Shown here: positions 1 through 9,694 of the stretch, in pieces
Layout: every line of letters starts with the position of its first letter
How positions within the stretch are numbered: the stretch's first letter is position 1
NCBI GenBank assembly: GCA_037139195.1
Contig: JBAXGW010000018.1
Location: 1 to 64,000 of the forward strand
Reading direction: 5' to 3'
From: JBAXGW01 sp037139195
GTDB taxonomy: Bacteria > Bacteroidota > Bacteroidia > Bacteroidales > JAHJDW01
Length of the DNA stretch: 64,000 bases
Translations under genes and position numbers: made by a program
Notes under the pieces: generated by a model
The model's database searches: none
Told to the model about the DNA's origin: nothing
The model's input: only the letters and a program-made list of their open reading frames with translations

Positions 1-100
1 CCAACATTGTGCAGAAATATCAAAATTAAATAATTTTGACACCGAACTCACGTTAATTAATATAAGCAAAGGGCTTTGTTTGATACTATTAGAATATCAT

Positions 101-2056
101 TTAGGAAATTACTCGTCCAAACTTCTTGTCGATTTCGATTTTTTGTTTTTGAAGATTATTGTAATTGTTCATTATAACTAAAGCATCTTCATCATTACTA
201 GCTTTCTTTAATTCTTCCAATTCGTGATTTAATAATTCTTGAATCTTTTTTGCTTTAAGCTTAAGCACTGCTTCCTCCACCGAACTTTTCAGTCTCATTT
301 CGGTTGATGATTCATCGGTAGGCTGAATATTATGTTCCGTTTCCCATTCGGGGCTCAAACTATATTGCGAATGTATTAAATCAATTGCTATTTTAGTAAT
401 CTCTGCTTCCTTGTGCTGAATAAATACTTGGTCTGGAAGGATTTCATCACGCTGAACTCCTTCAAAATATTCTTTAAAAATCTGTTTAAAAATTGGGTCT
501 GAAAAATAATCTCCTTTACATAAATCAAGCACTATTGCCTGTGCAACTGGAATTTCGAGGATGGTTTTTTCAGCGTTTTCATTTAGTATTTCTAATTTCA
601 GTATTTTCTGTCCGTGATTTAACATTATTCTAATCACATCCATTTCCTGATAATAAGTTGTATTGGTTTTCTCTTTTGGAGTTTCTGCAACAAAATCTAT
701 TTCTTCGCTTGTAACTTCATGTTGCTCTTCCTGATTATCCTTCCCCGATTTAGATTTTTTAGTCCTAATTTTGCCTATTTCTGAATGAAGTATTTGCTCC
801 GAAATATTAAGTAATTGGCTGCATTGCTGGGTGTATAAATTTCTGATAATTGCATCGGGAATAAGTGCAATAGTAGCAACTATATCTTTTATCAATACCG
901 ACATTTTAATAGGGTCGCCTTCAGCGTCGGCTTTTAAAATATTGGTTTTAAACGTGATAAAATCTTTTGCGTTATTTTTAATAAATTCTGCTATTACCGA
1001 TGCACTATTTTTTCGAGCATACGAATCGGGATCGTCGCCATCGGGAAACAACACCACTCTTACATTCATTCCTTCCTCTAATATAAGGTCGATTCCACGG
1101 AATGAAGCTTTTATTCCAGCGCTATCGCCATCGTAGAGTATGGTTATATTATTGGTATATCGTTGAATTAAGCGAATTTGATCCGATGTTAAAGATGTTC
1201 CTGATGATGCAACTACATTTTCGATACCCGCCTGAAACATAGATATTACATCAGTATTTCCTTCTACCAGAAAACAATTATCATTAGTAATGATGGCTTT
1301 CTTGGCAAAATATAAACCGTAAAGTACATTTCGTTTTTGATATATTTCAGTTTCGGGCGAGTTAACGTACTTTGCAATGGTTTTATCCGAAGATAATGTA
1401 CGAGCCGAAAATGCAATAACCCTCCCCGAAAGTGTATGAACAGGAAAAAGCACACGGCTTCTAAAACGGTCAAATAAGCGATTGTCTTTTTCGGTTATCA
1501 GACCTGCTTTGATTAATATCTCTTTATTGTAGCCCTCTTTTAGTGCATCTTTTGCAAAGCCATCCCAAACGTCGCTACTAAAACCCAATTGAAATTTTTT
1601 AATAATCTCGTCAGAGAAACCTCTTTCGACAAAATAGCTATATCCGATAGATTTTCCGTGTTCGGTTTCTAGCAAATGGTTTGTATAGTATTTTTGAGCA
1701 AAAGAATTGGCCAAGAAAAGGCTTTCGCGAAGATTTTGTTCTTCAATTTGTTTATCGGAGGCGATTTCTTCGTTTAATTCTATTCCATATTTTTTAGCTA
1801 ACTGACGCAGTGCATCGGGATAAGTAAGCTTATCGTGTTCCATTAAAAAATTAACAGAATTCCCAGCCTTTCCACAGCCAAAACATTTGTAGATCCCTTT
1901 TACAGGAGAAACGTAGAATGATGGCGTTTTTTCGTTATGAAAAGGACAATTCCCAATAAGATTTGTGCCTCTTTTTTTCAAAGAAACATAATCGCCAACA
2001 ACTTCTTCTACGCGAGCTGTTTCGGTAATCCTATCAATTGTTTCTTTTGGAATCAA
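101..2056 (-). CDS. dnaG: DNA primase DnaG
   Basis: Makes the RNA primers for chromosome replication. The N-terminal CHC2 zinc-binding domain is visible with C37, H40, C58 and C61 (CPFH ... CFGC), followed by the primase catalytic core and a TOPRIM domain with the EGNTD acidic motif and LYDGDSAG. At 651 residues the length is normal for the Bacteroidota family; the C-terminal third (helicase-interaction region) is poorly conserved, as usual. The start MIPKET is the typical one. Two tiny lipoprotein genes and mqnC lie upstream on the same strand, but no functional link to them is known. Family assignment is certain; details of the C-terminal region are inferred. Confidence 0.98.
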   Translation of the reverse strand: MIPKETIDRITETARVEEVVGDYVSLKKRGTNLIGNCPFHNEKTPSFYVSPVKGIYKCFGCGKAGNSVNFLMEHDKLTYPDALRQLAKKYGIELNEEIASDKQIEEQNLRESLFLANSFAQKYYTNHLLETEHGKSIGYSYFVERGFSDEIIKKFQLGFSSDVWDGFAKDALKEGYNKEILIKAGLITEKDNRLFDRFRSRVLFPVHTLSGRVIAFSARTLSSDKTIAKYVNSPETEIYQKRNVLYGLYFAKKAIITNDNCFLVEGNTDVISMFQAGIENVVASSGTSLTSDQIRLIQRYTNNITILYDGDSAGIKASFRGIDLILEEGMNVRVVLFPDGDDPDSYARKNSASVIAEFIKNNAKDFITFKTNILKADAEGDPIKMSVLIKDIVATIALIPDAIIRNLYTQQCSQLLNISEQILHSEIGKIRTKKSKSGKDNQEEQHEVTSEEIDFVAETPKEKTNTTYYQEMDVIRIMLNHGQKILKLEILNENAEKTILEIPVAQAIVLDLCKGDYFSDPIFKQIFKEYFEGVQRDEILPDQVFIQHKEAEITKIAIDLIHSQYSLSPEWETEHNIQPTDESSTEMRLKSSVEEAVLKLKAKKIQELLNHELEELKKASNDEDALVIMNNYNNLQKQKIEIDKKFGRVIS

Positions 2057-2065
2057 AGTAAATAC

Positions 2066-2296
2066 TTATTTTTTACTGTTTTTGTCTTTTTGGCGCAACA
2101 TTTTTTTACGAAGCCACCACACTTTAATTTTGTTTGGTCCTCTTTTCTTTGGCTTAGAGTATAAAGAATTAGAACGTTTATATAAAGACTTCTTGTCTTG
2201 TTCCGAACGGCTCTTGGTTGTAGAAATAACAATACAGGAATTCAATGTAAGCATTGAAATTAAAATTGTTATAATTAAAATATTCCTGTATTTCAT
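2066..2296 (-). CDS. small basic lipoprotein (76 aa)
   Basis: Begins with a short basic stretch, a hydrophobic segment and a lipobox (TLNSC, Cys21), so it should be exported and lipidated. The mature part is about 55 residues, very rich in Lys and Arg, with no recognised domain. It sits 9 bp upstream of dnaG on the same strand. A second tiny basic lipoprotein gene is directly upstream (2350-2532). I do not recognise a family. The signal sequence and lipobox make it a credible gene despite its size. Confidence 0.7.
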   Translation of the reverse strand: MKYRNILIITILISMLTLNSCIVISTTKSRSEQDKKSLYKRSNSLYSKPKKRGPNKIKVWWLRKKMLRQKDKNSKK

Positions 2297-2349
2297 TGGT
2301 TTAACTTGATTCTTATTATAAAATTACGAAATGCTAAATTAAAAAAAAA

Positions 2350-2532
2350 TTAACAATATTGTGATTTCTTATTTTTGTTAAATTCAAAAATTGCGGCTTT
2401 ATTGCGTTTTTTGCCATATTTTTTCTTTTGTTTTTTTTGCCCAAATGTTTTATTAGCCCCTTGAACCCATACTTTCCCGCACGATGATAATGTTAGACTA
2501 AGAATTACAGCAAAAAATAAAATTTTTCTCAT
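2350..2532 (-). CDS. small basic lipoprotein (60 aa)
   Basis: MRKILFF start, hydrophobic core, then lipobox LSSC (Cys18). The mature peptide is about 42 residues and extremely Lys-rich (repeated KK and KKR runs), ending in Cys. No known domain. It lies 53 bp upstream of the 76-residue lipoprotein gene and 33 bp after mqnC on the same strand, so the three may be co-transcribed. Function unknown; the lipoprotein signal is clear. Confidence 0.7.
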   Translation of the reverse strand: MRKILFFAVILSLTLSSCGKVWVQGANKTFGQKKQKKKYGKKRNKAAIFEFNKNKKSQYC

Positions 2533-2565
2533 ATTATTAACTCCAAAAATGGTAAAAAATTATAC

Positions 2566-3660
2566 CTAATTTAAAAATTCATATTGCTGATTCCTTAATA
2601 TTGGCGTATAACCAGCTCTTTTTATTGTATTTATCATTCCATTTGCATTCAGCGAAAAATTAGCTCCGGCCGATGAAACAACATTCTCCTCAATCATTAT
2701 TGAGCCTAAATCATTTGCTCCTCCATTTAAACACACCTCTGCAATAGGCGTGCCAACTGTTAACCACGATGCTTGAATATTTTTAACGTTGGTTAATAAT
2801 ATTCGACTCAATGCAATCATTTTTATATATTCAATATTAGTTGAAGGTTGTTTAATCTCGTTTGTATTACTCAATTTGGTATTATATCCTTGAAAAGGCC
2901 AAGGAATAAATGCAATAAAACCTATGCTATCTTTTGGTTTTAACGCTTGAACCTCTCTTACCCTTATTATATGCTCAATTCTTTCCTCTAAAGTTTCAAT
3001 ATGACCATACATCATGGTTGCCGAAGTTACCATATTCATTTGGTGCGAAACTTTCATCACCTCAAACCATTCGTTTGAAGTACATTTATATTTTGAAAGC
3101 TTAAGTCGCACTCTATCAACCAATATTTCAGCTCCTGCTCCTGGCAAAGAATCAAGACCAGCATAAACAAGACGTTTTAAAACTGTTTCGTAATTATTTC
3201 CAGATAATCGAGCTAAATGTACAATTTCAGGCGGACCTAATGCATGAAGTCTTAAGGTAGGAAAGCGCTTTTTAAATTCCTTAAAAAGTTCTTCGTAATA
3301 TTCTAGCGAAAGCTTCGGATGCAAACCACCTTGCAACAATATTTGGTTTCCATTCAACAAAAAAAGTTCTTCAATTTTTTTGGAATATTCTTCTATTGAA
3401 GTAATGTAAGCATTTTCAGAATTTAATCCACAATGAAAATTACAAAAAGAACAACCCGATACACAAACATTAGTAATGTTTATATTTCTATCAATAATCC
3501 AGCTAACAAAATTATTAGGATGTAATTGTTTTCTTATTTCGTTGCCAATAAACATAAGTTCCGATACATCAAGTGCTTTGTATAAGTACAAGGCTTCAGA
3601 TGCATCTAGATTATTTAAACCTAATGCTTTATTTACAATCTCTTTTATGTTCATAGTCAC
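2566..3660 (-). CDS. mqnC: cyclic dehypoxanthinyl futalosine synthase MqnC (radical SAM)
   Basis: Radical SAM enzyme that cyclises dehypoxanthine futalosine in the futalosine route to menaquinone. The [4Fe-4S] motif CxxxCxxC is at C66, C70 and C73. MqnC-type signatures follow: HALGPPEI, LPGAGAEIL, GHIETLEER, FIPWPFQ, and GANDLGSIMIEENVVS near the end. These fit MqnC better than MqnE. The 364-residue length is typical. Two ATGs are possible (3660 and 3654); the difference is two residues. A -7-like TATTTTTG box lies on the minus strand at 3721-3728, about 60 bp upstream. No other mqn gene is in the window. Confidence 0.93.
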   Translation of the reverse strand: MTMNIKEIVNKALGLNNLDASEALYLYKALDVSELMFIGNEIRKQLHPNNFVSWIIDRNINITNVCVSGCSFCNFHCGLNSENAYITSIEEYSKKIEELFLLNGNQILLQGGLHPKLSLEYYEELFKEFKKRFPTLRLHALGPPEIVHLARLSGNNYETVLKRLVYAGLDSLPGAGAEILVDRVRLKLSKYKCTSNEWFEVMKVSHQMNMVTSATMMYGHIETLEERIEHIIRVREVQALKPKDSIGFIAFIPWPFQGYNTKLSNTNEIKQPSTNIEYIKMIALSRILLTNVKNIQASWLTVGTPIAEVCLNGGANDLGSIMIEENVVSSAGANFSLNANGMINTIKRAGYTPILRNQQYEFLN

Positions 3661-3807
3661 AGTGGTACACCTAATAACTGCAAAGAAATAATATTCCTCT
3701 ATCAGTTACTTTTAGATTTTCAAAAATACTTAATAATTTTATAACATGAGCAGTAATTTGTAACCAATTATGCCGTATTTTTGAACTCTTATTAAAAAGT
3801 TTTTAAC

Positions 3808-5244
3808 ATGTCTATTTCAATTCACAAATTAAACAAAATTAGCGGCAAAGAAAACTTGCTAGTTTTTGCCAATAATGTAGAGCAGCTGAAAGATTTAGCT
3901 CTTAGTAAGCCTGAATTTGATTTTGTAAAAACCCAAATTAAAGATGACAAGAAAAAGGTTTTTGTAAATCAATACCATCGTCAAATTGTCATTTTAATAA
4001 ATGAAACAAAAGACGAATTGTTTATAAGTCTGGAAAAATTGCGGAAAAGCGGAAATGCCTTTCAAAAGTTCTTTAATGACGAAAAAGCAAAATCTATTTC
4101 AATAATTGACTTTGCAAACGACCCATTAAAAACAATCGCATTACTTGAGGGAATTGAACTAGGTAATTACCAGTTTTTAAAATACAAATCAGAAAAAAAG
4201 ACAAACACTTTAACTGAAATAAAATTATATTCTAATTCGGTTAAAACAGATGATATTTTAAAACTTAATATAATAATAGAGGCCACTCTGAAAGCTCGTG
4301 ACTTAATTAACGAGCCTTTATCATACCTCACAGCTGAAGTATTATCAGAACAGATACAAAAGATGGGAAAAGAGGCTGGATTTAATGTTGAAGTATTTAA
4401 CAAAATAAAAATTGAAAGCTTAAAAATGGGAGGCTTATTAGCTGTTAATAAAGGTAGTATCGACCCTCCAACTTTCAATATTTTAGAGTGGAACCCTGAA
4501 AAAGCAAAAAACAAAAAACCAATAATATTAGTAGGCAAAGGAATTGTTTTTGATACTGGTGGAATGAACTTAAAGCCTGGCTCGAGCATGGATGGCATGA
4601 AGTGCGATATGTCGGGAGCTGCCGCAGTAGCATCGGCTATTTATGCAGTAGCAAAAGCAAAATTACCTTACCATGTTATTGGTCTTATTCCAGCTACCGA
4701 TAACCGTCCAGATGGCAATGCTTATGTGCCAGGAGACATTTTAAAAATGCATGATGGCACTACAGTTGAAGTTTTTAGCACCGATGCAGAAGGTCGATTG
4801 ATACTAGCCGATGCATTGAGTTATGCAAAAAAATATAAACCTGAAGTAGTTATAGACATAGCAACACTTACTGGTGCTGCATCACGCGCTATTGGGAAAT
4901 ATGGCATTGTTGCAATGGGTAATAATGAACCATTAATGAGAAAACTTAAAAATTCGGGCGAGGCTGTAAACGAGCGAATTGCTGAATTCCCATTTTGGGA
5001 TGAGTACGCAGAACTAATAAAATCAGAAATTGCTGATCTTAAGAATATTGGAGGTGTTGAAGCTGGTGCTATAACTGCAGGAAAATTTCTCGAACATTTT
5101 ACCAGTTACCCATGGGTGCATTTAGATATTGCTGGACCAGCTTTTGTTGAAAGCAAATATAATTATCGTGGAATTGGTGGAACAGGCGTTGGAGTGAGAT
5201 TGTTTTTTGATTTCATTGCAAATTATTCAAATAAAGATAAATAG
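3808..5244 (+). CDS. pepA: leucyl aminopeptidase, M17 family
   Basis: Cytosolic two-metal aminopeptidase that removes N-terminal residues from peptides. The N-terminal macro-like domain (about residues 1-150) precedes the catalytic domain, where metal and active-site motifs are seen: GKGIVFDTGG (from 243), D267 region MKCDMSGAA, NRPDGNAY, and STDAEGRL around 324-331. The canonical motif is NTDAEGRL; here the first residue is Ser. The metal ligands D326 and E328 are kept. A TATTTTTG box at 3776-3783 lies 25 bp before the ATG. pdxA follows after 17 bp and is probably co-transcribed. Confidence 0.95.
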   Translation: MSISIHKLNKISGKENLLVFANNVEQLKDLALSKPEFDFVKTQIKDDKKKVFVNQYHRQIVILINETKDELFISLEKLRKSGNAFQKFFNDEKAKSISIIDFANDPLKTIALLEGIELGNYQFLKYKSEKKTNTLTEIKLYSNSVKTDDILKLNIIIEATLKARDLINEPLSYLTAEVLSEQIQKMGKEAGFNVEVFNKIKIESLKMGGLLAVNKGSIDPPTFNILEWNPEKAKNKKPIILVGKGIVFDTGGMNLKPGSSMDGMKCDMSGAAAVASAIYAVAKAKLPYHVIGLIPATDNRPDGNAYVPGDILKMHDGTTVEVFSTDAEGRLILADALSYAKKYKPEVVIDIATLTGAASRAIGKYGIVAMGNNEPLMRKLKNSGEAVNERIAEFPFWDEYAELIKSEIADLKNIGGVEAGAITAGKFLEHFTSYPWVHLDIAGPAFVESKYNYRGIGGTGVGVRLFFDFIANYSNKDK

Positions 5245-5261
5245 TTTAATTAAAATAATTT

Positions 5262-6317
5262 ATGAATATGAAAACAAATTCTAGGGGTGATTCTCAAATA
5301 CGTGTTGGAATAACACATGGAGACATTAATGGAATAGGATATGAAATTATCATTAAAACTTTTGCAGATGCTAGAATTTTAGATTTCTGTATTCCAGTTA
5401 TTTATGGATCTTCAAAAGTGGCGTCGTATCACAAAAAGATGGTTGCCGTTGAAGATTTTAACTTTCATATAATAAAAAATATCAGCGAAATTGCTCCTAA
5501 AAAAGTCAATTTAATAAATTGCATAGATAAAGAATTAAAAATTGACTTAGGAACATCCACGCCTCAAGCTGGAGAGGCTTCTTATCTTTCACTTCAATAC
5601 GCTATGAAAGATTTGAAAGAAGGCAAAATAGATTTTTTGCTTACAGCTCCAATAAATAAAGACAATATTCAATCGAAAGATTTTAAGTTTCCGGGTCATA
5701 CCGAATATCTTGCAAAAGAAGTAGATGCCAAAGATTATTTAATGATGCTGGTTTGCGACAAAGTAAGAGTTGGAGTTGCCACTGGTCATGTGCCTTTGCA
5801 TGAAGTTTCTTCTGTATTAAGCACCGATTTGATTCTTAACAAAATCAAGGTAATGAACGAATCGTTAATCAACGATTTTGGAATTTTAAAACCAAAAATA
5901 GCTGTTCTTGGCTTAAATCCTCATGCTGGTGATAACGGATTACTAGGGAAAGAAGAAAAAGAAATAATTCGACCTGCGATAGATAAAGCTTTAGAGAACG
6001 GCATGTCGGTTTTTGGACCTTACCCTTCGGATGGTTTTTTTGGTAAAGCCGATTATATGAAATTTGATGGTGTTTTAGCAATGTATCACGACCAAGGCTT
6101 GATTCCCTTTAAAACATTGTGTTTCGACCAAGGTGTTAATTTTACAGCTGGTCTGCCAATTATCAGAACTTCGCCCGACCATGGAACAGGCTACGACATA
6201 GCAGGGAAAGACATAGCTGCTCCTGATTCATTTAGAAGCGCACTTTATTTAGGTTTAGATATTTTAAAAAACAGAAATAGCCTTAAAGAATTGAAAGAAA
6301 GCGCAATGGGGAAATAA
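5262..6317 (+). CDS. pdxA: 4-hydroxythreonine-4-phosphate dehydrogenase
   Basis: Oxidises 4-phosphohydroxy-L-threonine in the DXP-dependent route to pyridoxal phosphate. PdxA hallmarks are present in order: GDINGIGYEI near the N-terminus, a TAPINK block, GHTEYLAKE, GLNPHAGDNG, YHDQGLIPFK and TSPDHGTGYD. Length 351 is normal. The gene follows pepA by 17 bp, suggesting one transcript. The next gene, murF-alr, encodes a PLP-dependent racemase, so neighbouring supply of the cofactor is suggestive only. A second ATG two codons downstream is an alternative start. Confidence 0.96.
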   Translation: MNMKTNSRGDSQIRVGITHGDINGIGYEIIIKTFADARILDFCIPVIYGSSKVASYHKKMVAVEDFNFHIIKNISEIAPKKVNLINCIDKELKIDLGTSTPQAGEASYLSLQYAMKDLKEGKIDFLLTAPINKDNIQSKDFKFPGHTEYLAKEVDAKDYLMMLVCDKVRVGVATGHVPLHEVSSVLSTDLILNKIKVMNESLINDFGILKPKIAVLGLNPHAGDNGLLGKEEKEIIRPAIDKALENGMSVFGPYPSDGFFGKADYMKFDGVLAMYHDQGLIPFKTLCFDQGVNFTAGLPIIRTSPDHGTGYDIAGKDIAAPDSFRSALYLGLDILKNRNSLKELKESAMGK

Positions 6318-6390
6318 AATAAACAAAGTTCTTTTTGTTATGATCTAGAATCCGCAAGGAATTAATAATTGATTAAAAAAACTACTCTTT

Positions 6391-6426
6391 GACTCCGCTC
6401 AGAGTGACCGCAGACTGAGCGGAGTC
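6391..6426. repeat. REP-like palindrome between pdxA and murF-alr
   Basis: Perfect 12-bp inverted repeat GACTCCGCTCAG / CTGAGCGGAGTC with a 12-bp spacer, much richer in G+C than the surroundings. Flanking TTT and GAAA extend the symmetry with one gap. It looks like an intergenic REP-type element. Degenerate relatives are seen at 50610-50632 and 53342-53364. Confidence 0.75.
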
Positions 6427-6469
6427 GAAATCTATCAAGGGAAAAAGATATAGTTTGCGGAATTAAAGT

Positions 6470-8962
6470 ATGATAATGGATGAATTAAAATATAATTTTT
6501 TAAATATAGCAAAAATTGTTAAAGGAAAAATCATCTCTAATCCTTTACAAATAGACATAAACGAAATTTTTATCGACAGTAGAAACGTTGGAAATATTAG
6601 TTCATCGCTTTTTATTGCAATTGATGGAAAAAACCATAATGGGCACAATTATATCAACGATTTATTCGAAAAAGGAATTAAAAACTTTATAATTTCTAAT
6701 GAATCTTTTGATATTTCAAAATATACCGATGCAAATTTCATCTTAGTTAATAACTCTATTAATGCTTTGCAATTGCTAGCTACATTTAAACGCAAGCAAT
6801 TTACTTATCCCATAGTTGGAATAACAGGTAGCAACGGCAAAACCATTGTTAAAGAATGGTTGTTTCAATTGCTAAATCAAGAAAAAAAAGTTGTACGTAG
6901 TCCAAAAAGCTTTAATTCTCAGGTTGGAGTCCCTCTTTCTATTTGGCAAATGTCGGCTGATAATGATTTCGGAATTTTCGAAGCGGGAATCTCTGAACCC
7001 GACGAGATGGATAATTTACAACATATTATAAACCCTACAATAGGAATATTTACAAATATTGGTCAAGCTCACGATGAGAATTTTATACATTTTCATCAAA
7101 AAATCGGAGAAAAACTTAAGCTATTCACGAAAGTTGAAGTGTTAATTTATTGTACCGACTATTATGACATCAGAGAGCGTGTTATTACAACTGAGATATT
7201 AAAAAACATTAAACTTTTCACATGGGCACGCAAGGGAAATGCTGATGTAATAGTGAAAAGCATTCAAAAAAATAATAAATGTTCTACTATTATTTTAGAA
7301 TGGGATAAGAACAGCGATGATTTTACCATTCCATTTACTGATGAAGCATCCATAGAAAACGCAATGCATTGTTGGATGCTTATGAAATATATTGGCTACG
7401 ATTCTAAAGTTATTAGAGAGCGCATGTTGGGACTTCAATCGGTTGCAATGCGTTTAGAATTAAAGGAAGGAATAAATAATTGTTCAGTAATTAATGATAG
7501 TTATAATTCTGATTTAAACTCGCTTGGGATTGCAATAGATTTCTTGAATCAACAAAAACAACATCCAAATCGTACGCTCATACTTTCCGATATTTTACAA
7601 AGCGGAAAAGGTGAAGATGATTTATATGAAGAAGTTGCTAGTTTAATTGCCAATAAAGGGATTACCAAACTTATAGGCATTGGAAAAGCTATTAGCCGAC
7701 AAAAGAATAAATTTAACATCGAAAAATATTTCTATTCAAGCACAAACGATTTCATTGATGAATTTTCGAGTTCGATGTTTTTTAATGAAACCATTTTACT
7801 TAAAGGAGCCCGAATATTTGAATTTGAGCAGATCAGCAATTTAATTCAACAAAAGGCACATGAAACAGTTTTAGAAATTAACTTAAATGCAATTGTACAT
7901 AATCTTAATTTTTATAAGTCATTGATAAAGCCTACCACCAAAATTATGGCAATGGTTAAGGCTTTCTCTTATGGAAGTGGAAGTTATGAAATTGCAAACA
8001 TACTGCAATATCAGCGTGTTGATTATTTAAGTGTTGCTTATGCCGATGAAGGGGCAGAACTCAGAAAAGCGGGCATTACAGTTCCAATAATGGTAATGAA
8101 TCCAGATGAACAAAGTTTTGATACCATTCTTCAATATAATTTAGAGCCCGAGATATATAGCCATCGCATATTTGATTTGTTGATTAATACTATTAATAGA
8201 AAGCATAAAAAAATTGACAAAACTGTTTTAATACATTTGAAGTTGGATACAGGAATGCATCGCTTAGGCTTTGAAGAAATTGATTTGCTTGATATTTGCA
8301 ATAAAATAAACTGTCATAAAGAAATTATCAAAGTTCAATCCGTGTTTACACATTTGGCATCTGCCGACGATAAGAACGATGATGTTTTTACAAAACATCA
8401 AATTTCCTTGTTTGAGAAAATGAGTGGAATTATTTTAGATGAGTTGCAATATACATTTATGCGACACGCATTAAATTCGGCAGGTATTGTTCGTTTTCCA
8501 GGTGCTCATTTTGATATGGTACGTTTAGGAATTGGGTTATATGGTGTTTCGTCAGAAGTTCAAAATGAATTAATGAATGTAAGTACATTAAAAACCATCA
8601 TTTCGCAAATTAAAATATTGCAATCTTCCGAAACTATTGGATATAACAGAAAAGGACTTTTAAATAAAGAAAGCAAAATTGCCACCATAAATATTGGCTA
8701 TGCCGACGGATTAAACCGTAAGCTAGGAAATGGAGTTGGCAAAGTGCTAGTAAATGGACAATTAGCACCGTTCATAGGTTCAATTTGTATGGATATGTGC
8801 ATGATAGACATAACAGGAATTAATGCAGAAGAAGGCGACGATGTAATTATTTTTGGAAAAGAAATTCCAGTTTCAACGATTGCGGAACAAATTGGAACTA
8901 TTCATTATGAAGTATTCACAAGCCTTTCAAGAAGAATAAAACGAATTTATTATTCAGAATAG
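6470..8962 (+). CDS. murF-alr: bifunctional MurF / alanine racemase fusion
   Basis: One 830-residue chain joins two steps of peptidoglycan precursor synthesis. Residues 1 to about 455 are a Mur ligase (MurF, adds D-Ala-D-Ala), with the ATP-binding P-loop GSNGKT at 120-125, FEAGIS, and NDSYNSD. Residues about 465-830 are a PLP-dependent alanine racemase with the cofactor lysine at K497 (MVKAFSYGSG) and a typical C-terminal block including IGYADGLNRK. This fusion is a known arrangement in Bacteroidota. ATGs at 6470 and 6476 are both possible starts. lipB follows after 6 bp, indicating a shared transcript. Confidence 0.95.
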   Translation: MIMDELKYNFLNIAKIVKGKIISNPLQIDINEIFIDSRNVGNISSSLFIAIDGKNHNGHNYINDLFEKGIKNFIISNESFDISKYTDANFILVNNSINALQLLATFKRKQFTYPIVGITGSNGKTIVKEWLFQLLNQEKKVVRSPKSFNSQVGVPLSIWQMSADNDFGIFEAGISEPDEMDNLQHIINPTIGIFTNIGQAHDENFIHFHQKIGEKLKLFTKVEVLIYCTDYYDIRERVITTEILKNIKLFTWARKGNADVIVKSIQKNNKCSTIILEWDKNSDDFTIPFTDEASIENAMHCWMLMKYIGYDSKVIRERMLGLQSVAMRLELKEGINNCSVINDSYNSDLNSLGIAIDFLNQQKQHPNRTLILSDILQSGKGEDDLYEEVASLIANKGITKLIGIGKAISRQKNKFNIEKYFYSSTNDFIDEFSSSMFFNETILLKGARIFEFEQISNLIQQKAHETVLEINLNAIVHNLNFYKSLIKPTTKIMAMVKAFSYGSGSYEIANILQYQRVDYLSVAYADEGAELRKAGITVPIMVMNPDEQSFDTILQYNLEPEIYSHRIFDLLINTINRKHKKIDKTVLIHLKLDTGMHRLGFEEIDLLDICNKINCHKEIIKVQSVFTHLASADDKNDDVFTKHQISLFEKMSGIILDELQYTFMRHALNSAGIVRFPGAHFDMVRLGIGLYGVSSEVQNELMNVSTLKTIISQIKILQSSETIGYNRKGLLNKESKIATINIGYADGLNRKLGNGVGKVLVNGQLAPFIGSICMDMCMIDITGINAEEGDDVIIFGKEIPVSTIAEQIGTIHYEVFTSLSRRIKRIYYSE

Positions 8963-8968
8963 CTTAAA

Positions 8969-9667
8969 ATGACAAAAGTAGAATATAAAGACCTCGGAAT
9001 AATTGACTATCAAGAAGCTTGGGATTTTCAAGAATCGCTTTTTAATATTATTGTGGCTCAGAAATTAGCCAATAGAGAAAATGGTTCAACCGACGAAAAC
9101 ACTAATAACTACCTGCTTTTCTGCGAACATCCTCATGTTTATACTTTAGGCAAGAGTGGTTCAGAAAATAATATGCTTTTAGACTATATTCAGCTTCAAG
9201 CAAAAAATGCCACTTTTCATAAAACTAACCGAGGCGGTGATATCACTTATCATGGTCCAGGTCAAATTGTCGGCTATCCAATAATTAATTTAGAAAGGTT
9301 TAAATTAGGAGTTAAAGAATATATTCATCTGCTAGAAGAATCAATAATTATTACTTTAAAAGAATACGGAATTGCTTCTGCTCGTTTAGAAGGAGCTACG
9401 GGCGTTTGGCTAGATGTTGGAATAAAAGGCAAGGAACGCAAGATTTGTGCTATTGGCGTTCGTGCAAGCAGATATGTAACAATGCATGGTTTTGCATTTA
9501 ATGTAAATACCGATTTAAGCTATTTCAATCACATCAACCCATGTGGTTTTGTAGATAAGGGGGTAACTTCACTAGCCAAAGAATTAGGAGCAGAACAAAA
9601 CTTTGAAGGAGTAAAATCTAAACTGTTGAAGAATATATTTGAAGTTTTTGGGATGGATAAGAAATAA
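8969..9667 (+). CDS. lipB: lipoyl(octanoyl) transferase LipB
   Basis: Transfers octanoate from acyl carrier protein to lipoate-dependent enzymes. The family motif NRGGDITYHGPGQ is at about 87-99. The catalytic lysine is K158 (KICAIG) and the acyl-accepting cysteine is C192 in HINPCGF. Length 232 is normal. It follows murF-alr by 6 bp and precedes a MORN-repeat protein gene by 27 bp. No lipoyl synthase (lipA) is seen next to it. Confidence 0.95.
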   Translation: MTKVEYKDLGIIDYQEAWDFQESLFNIIVAQKLANRENGSTDENTNNYLLFCEHPHVYTLGKSGSENNMLLDYIQLQAKNATFHKTNRGGDITYHGPGQIVGYPIINLERFKLGVKEYIHLLEESIIITLKEYGIASARLEGATGVWLDVGIKGKERKICAIGVRASRYVTMHGFAFNVNTDLSYFNHINPCGFVDKGVTSLAKELGAEQNFEGVKSKLLKNIFEVFGMDKK

Positions 9668-9694
9668 AATTTTATTATTAAAAAAATCTTTTCT

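Noticed and set aside
2..181. Open frame on the plus strand at the left edge
   Set aside because: It runs antisense into the dnaG 3' end and I recognise nothing in it; only 100 bp lie outside dnaG.
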